This document shows positions 6,210 to 6,975 of a stretch of 6,975 nucleotides of DNA, one piece after another; positions within the stretch are counted from its first letter, which is position 1, and every line of letters starts with the position of its first letter. Below the pieces are notes generated by a model. It did no database searches, was not told the DNA's origin, and was given only the letters and a program-made list of their open reading frames with translations. The stretch comes from Candidatus Melainabacteria bacterium (lineage in GTDB: Bacteria; Cyanobacteriota; Vampirovibrionia; Obscuribacterales; Obscuribacteraceae): assembly GCA_003175915.1 (NCBI GenBank), contig PSRH01000290.1, forward strand, positions 1 to 6,975, in the 5' to 3' direction. The position numbers and the translations under genes were made by a program.

Positions 6210-6527
6210 ATGGTGTCGTTCAATCGACTGCCGGACGACGAAGTGGAGCGGTTTTACCGTCACGATCTATCGGGGCCACAGCCGGACGTTCTTGTCGTAT
6301 GGGTGTTGATGGGCGAAGACGTGGTCGGGTATCAGGTCGACTGGTTCGTCGATGGCACGACCATCGGCGAGGCCGCGGGGCAGGTGGCGGAATCGGTGGT
6401 TGGTCAGCTCTACGAGGTGGTCATTTATCAAGCGGTTCCGAGGATAAGTGGAAGTCCGGAGCATTACTGGTTCCCCTATAGGGTCACCGACGACGACATG
6501 TCCAGAACAAGCCTTTTCAACACGTGA
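6210..6527 (+). CDS. Small acidic protein of unknown function
   Basis: I do not recognise this protein. The start is placed at the ATG at 6210 because GGAGG (6200-6204) lies 5 nt upstream, giving 105 aa; an in-frame ATG at 6177 would give 116 aa but has no such site. The product is soluble and acidic (many D and E), with no signal peptide or membrane segment. It alternates hydrophobic strands (DVLVVWVLMG, VGYQVDWFVDG, YEVVIYQAV) with one likely helix (TIGEAAGQVAESVVGQL), suggesting a small alpha/beta fold. Codon use is clearly different from neighbours: third positions are often G or C, with GGG, TCG, GTC and GTG common. The local GC content is higher too. This fits recent acquisition. It stands alone on the plus strand, next to decayed sequence. 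The base composition and ribosome binding site support a real gene; the function is unknown. Confidence 0.65.
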   Translation: MVSFNRLPDDEVERFYRHDLSGPQPDVLVVWVLMGEDVVGYQVDWFVDGTTIGEAAGQVAESVVGQLYEVVIYQAVPRISGSPEHYWFPYRVTDDDMSRTSLFNT

Positions 6528-6667
6528 AAAACTCCCTGCTCACGGCTCGCAGCCCTCGGCATGCCTGGCTTGCCACTGCATCTTCACCGCGGCCTCGCGG
6601 CTGAAAGACATCCAGACCAAGGATGTTTTTCTTCCCATTATTGTTACTATAAAGCTTCGTACAAGGA
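6528..6667. other. Short unassigned stretch after the small acidic gene
   Basis: Nothing credible is encoded here. A 5-bp hairpin CCGCG-GCCT-CGCGG (6587-6600) and the palindrome GGCATGCC (6558-6565) are visible, but no T-run follows either, so a terminator is not supported. Confidence 0.3.
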
Positions 6668-6845
6668 TCAAGCACCGCCAGTAGTGCTGATACTTGCCGC
6701 TGACGGTAGCTTCGCCGGGGAAACGGCATTACGCACCGGAGCTTGCACTTGCTTGGAGCCGCACTCACCGCAGAATTTTGCCCCTGCTTCCATGGGGGCA
6801 CCGCATATCAGATGGACGAACCGTAAGCTTCCGTTTCCGCTTCAT
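6668..6845 (-). pseudogene. Remnant of a zinc-ribbon protein gene
   Basis: On the minus strand the frame closing at the TGA 6670-6668 reads CGAPMEAGAKFCGECGSK (from 6805 leftwards), an unmistakable second half of a four-cysteine zinc ribbon, then a polar A/S/T/P-rich tail of about 24 residues. The expected first CPxC half is missing from this frame, which reads HLIC and hits a TGA just upstream. The overlapping frame beginning at ATG 6845 reads MKRKRKLTVRPS up to exactly the right spot. If four bases (GATA, 6809-6806) are taken as an insertion and CGT (6818-6816) as a mutated TGT, the two frames join into LTVCPSCGAPMEAGAKFCGECGSK, a textbook ribbon. The most economical reading is a gene disabled by a +4 frameshift and loss of one zinc ligand. 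A short 41-aa protein starting at ATG 6793 is possible but would lack half the metal site. The C-terminal part also seems truncated. Confidence 0.55.
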
Positions 6846-6887
6846 AGGCGCTATCACCCAAATATCGCTAATGATGAGCTTGCATAC

Positions 6888-6975
6888 CTAGCGCAACCAG
6901 AACTCGCGGTTTTTTATCGCTTCATTGAATTGATTTAAATCCCAAATACACTCCAAAGCGAGGTCCCCGATGGCT
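6888..6975 (-). CDS. Possible C-terminal end of a gene entering from the right edge
   Basis: From the window edge the minus strand reads open for 28 codons (AIGDLALECIWDLNQFNEAI, then KNREFWLR) to a TAG at 6890-6888. The composition looks like a genuine protein end: amphipathic, rich in D, E, N and L. The segment is too short for a family call. A competing frame on the same strand (ending at a TGA near 6923) is also open but less protein-like. It lies 42 bp before the zinc-ribbon remnant in the same direction, so the two could have been neighbours in one transcript. Confidence 0.35.
   Translation of the reverse strand, partial: AIGDLALECIWDLNQFNEAIKNREFWLR

Noticed and set aside
6170..6481. 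103-aa plus-strand frame rich in G and R
   Set aside because: It is a shadow of the GC-rich gene at 6210-6527, which has the ribosome binding site and normal composition.
6591..6680. Plus-strand promoter around TATAAA (near 6650)
   Set aside because: The -35 is poor and no gene follows on the plus strand.
6517..6801. 94-aa minus-strand frame across the zinc-ribbon remnant
   Set aside because: It reads the ribbon in the wrong frame and has no recognisable domain or start signal.
6561..6938. 125-aa plus-strand reading frame
   Set aside because: Its segment PQNFAPAS is the antisense translation of the zinc-ribbon AGAKFCGEC region, a well-known kind of spurious frame.

Overview
This window probably comes from a diderm bacterium of roughly 50% GC. 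Three predicted Sec-exported proteins, two of them rich in tetratricopeptide (TPR) repeats, sit beside housekeeping genes: coaE and what looks like the start of tsaE. The TPR protein style recalls Cyanobacteriota-related lineages such as Melainabacteria/Obscuribacterales, but that placement is a low-confidence impression. I see no IS element, CRISPR array, tRNA or rRNA.

Left part, minus strand (1-3226). A two-gene exported TPR cluster is read leftwards: a 514-aa TPR protein at 1682-3226, then a 305- to 309-aa TPR protein at 682-1611. A gene-free stretch of about 610 bp follows, up to the first 22 codons of a gene leaving the left edge, which resemble the N-terminus of TsaE (tRNA t6A modification). 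This stretch is the most interesting part of the window. It carries a near-consensus minus-strand promoter (TTGACA, 17 bp, TATGAT at 318-346). Its predicted transcription start coincides with the first base of a strongly structured RNA of about 220-230 nt (positions 311 down to about 80). The 5' and 3' ends of that RNA pair over 17 positions with one mismatch. Two further long-range helices and three local hairpins lie inside. I could not assign it to a known RNA family. It could be a free-standing small RNA or the leader of tsaE. The same stretch also holds a cluster of TAGTA half-sites with a T8 tract (459-497), a nested hairpin (528-583) and a strong GC-rich hairpin (616-639).

Centre, plus strand (3358-4650). 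Across a divergent promoter region with a 39-bp imperfect dyad lies a two-gene operon: an exported proline-rich protein of unknown function, and coaE (dephospho-CoA kinase). The coaE ATG directly abuts the upstream stop codon, so translation is probably coupled.

Right part. At 4795-5868 is an aminoglycoside/choline-kinase-fold (APH family) phosphotransferase of unknown substrate, with a 16-bp perfect palindrome at its putative -10. Next is a GC-richer small acidic orphan gene (6210-6527). The minus strand beyond it carries a decayed zinc-ribbon coding remnant (6668-6845) and possibly the last 28 codons of a gene entering from the right edge (6888-6975).
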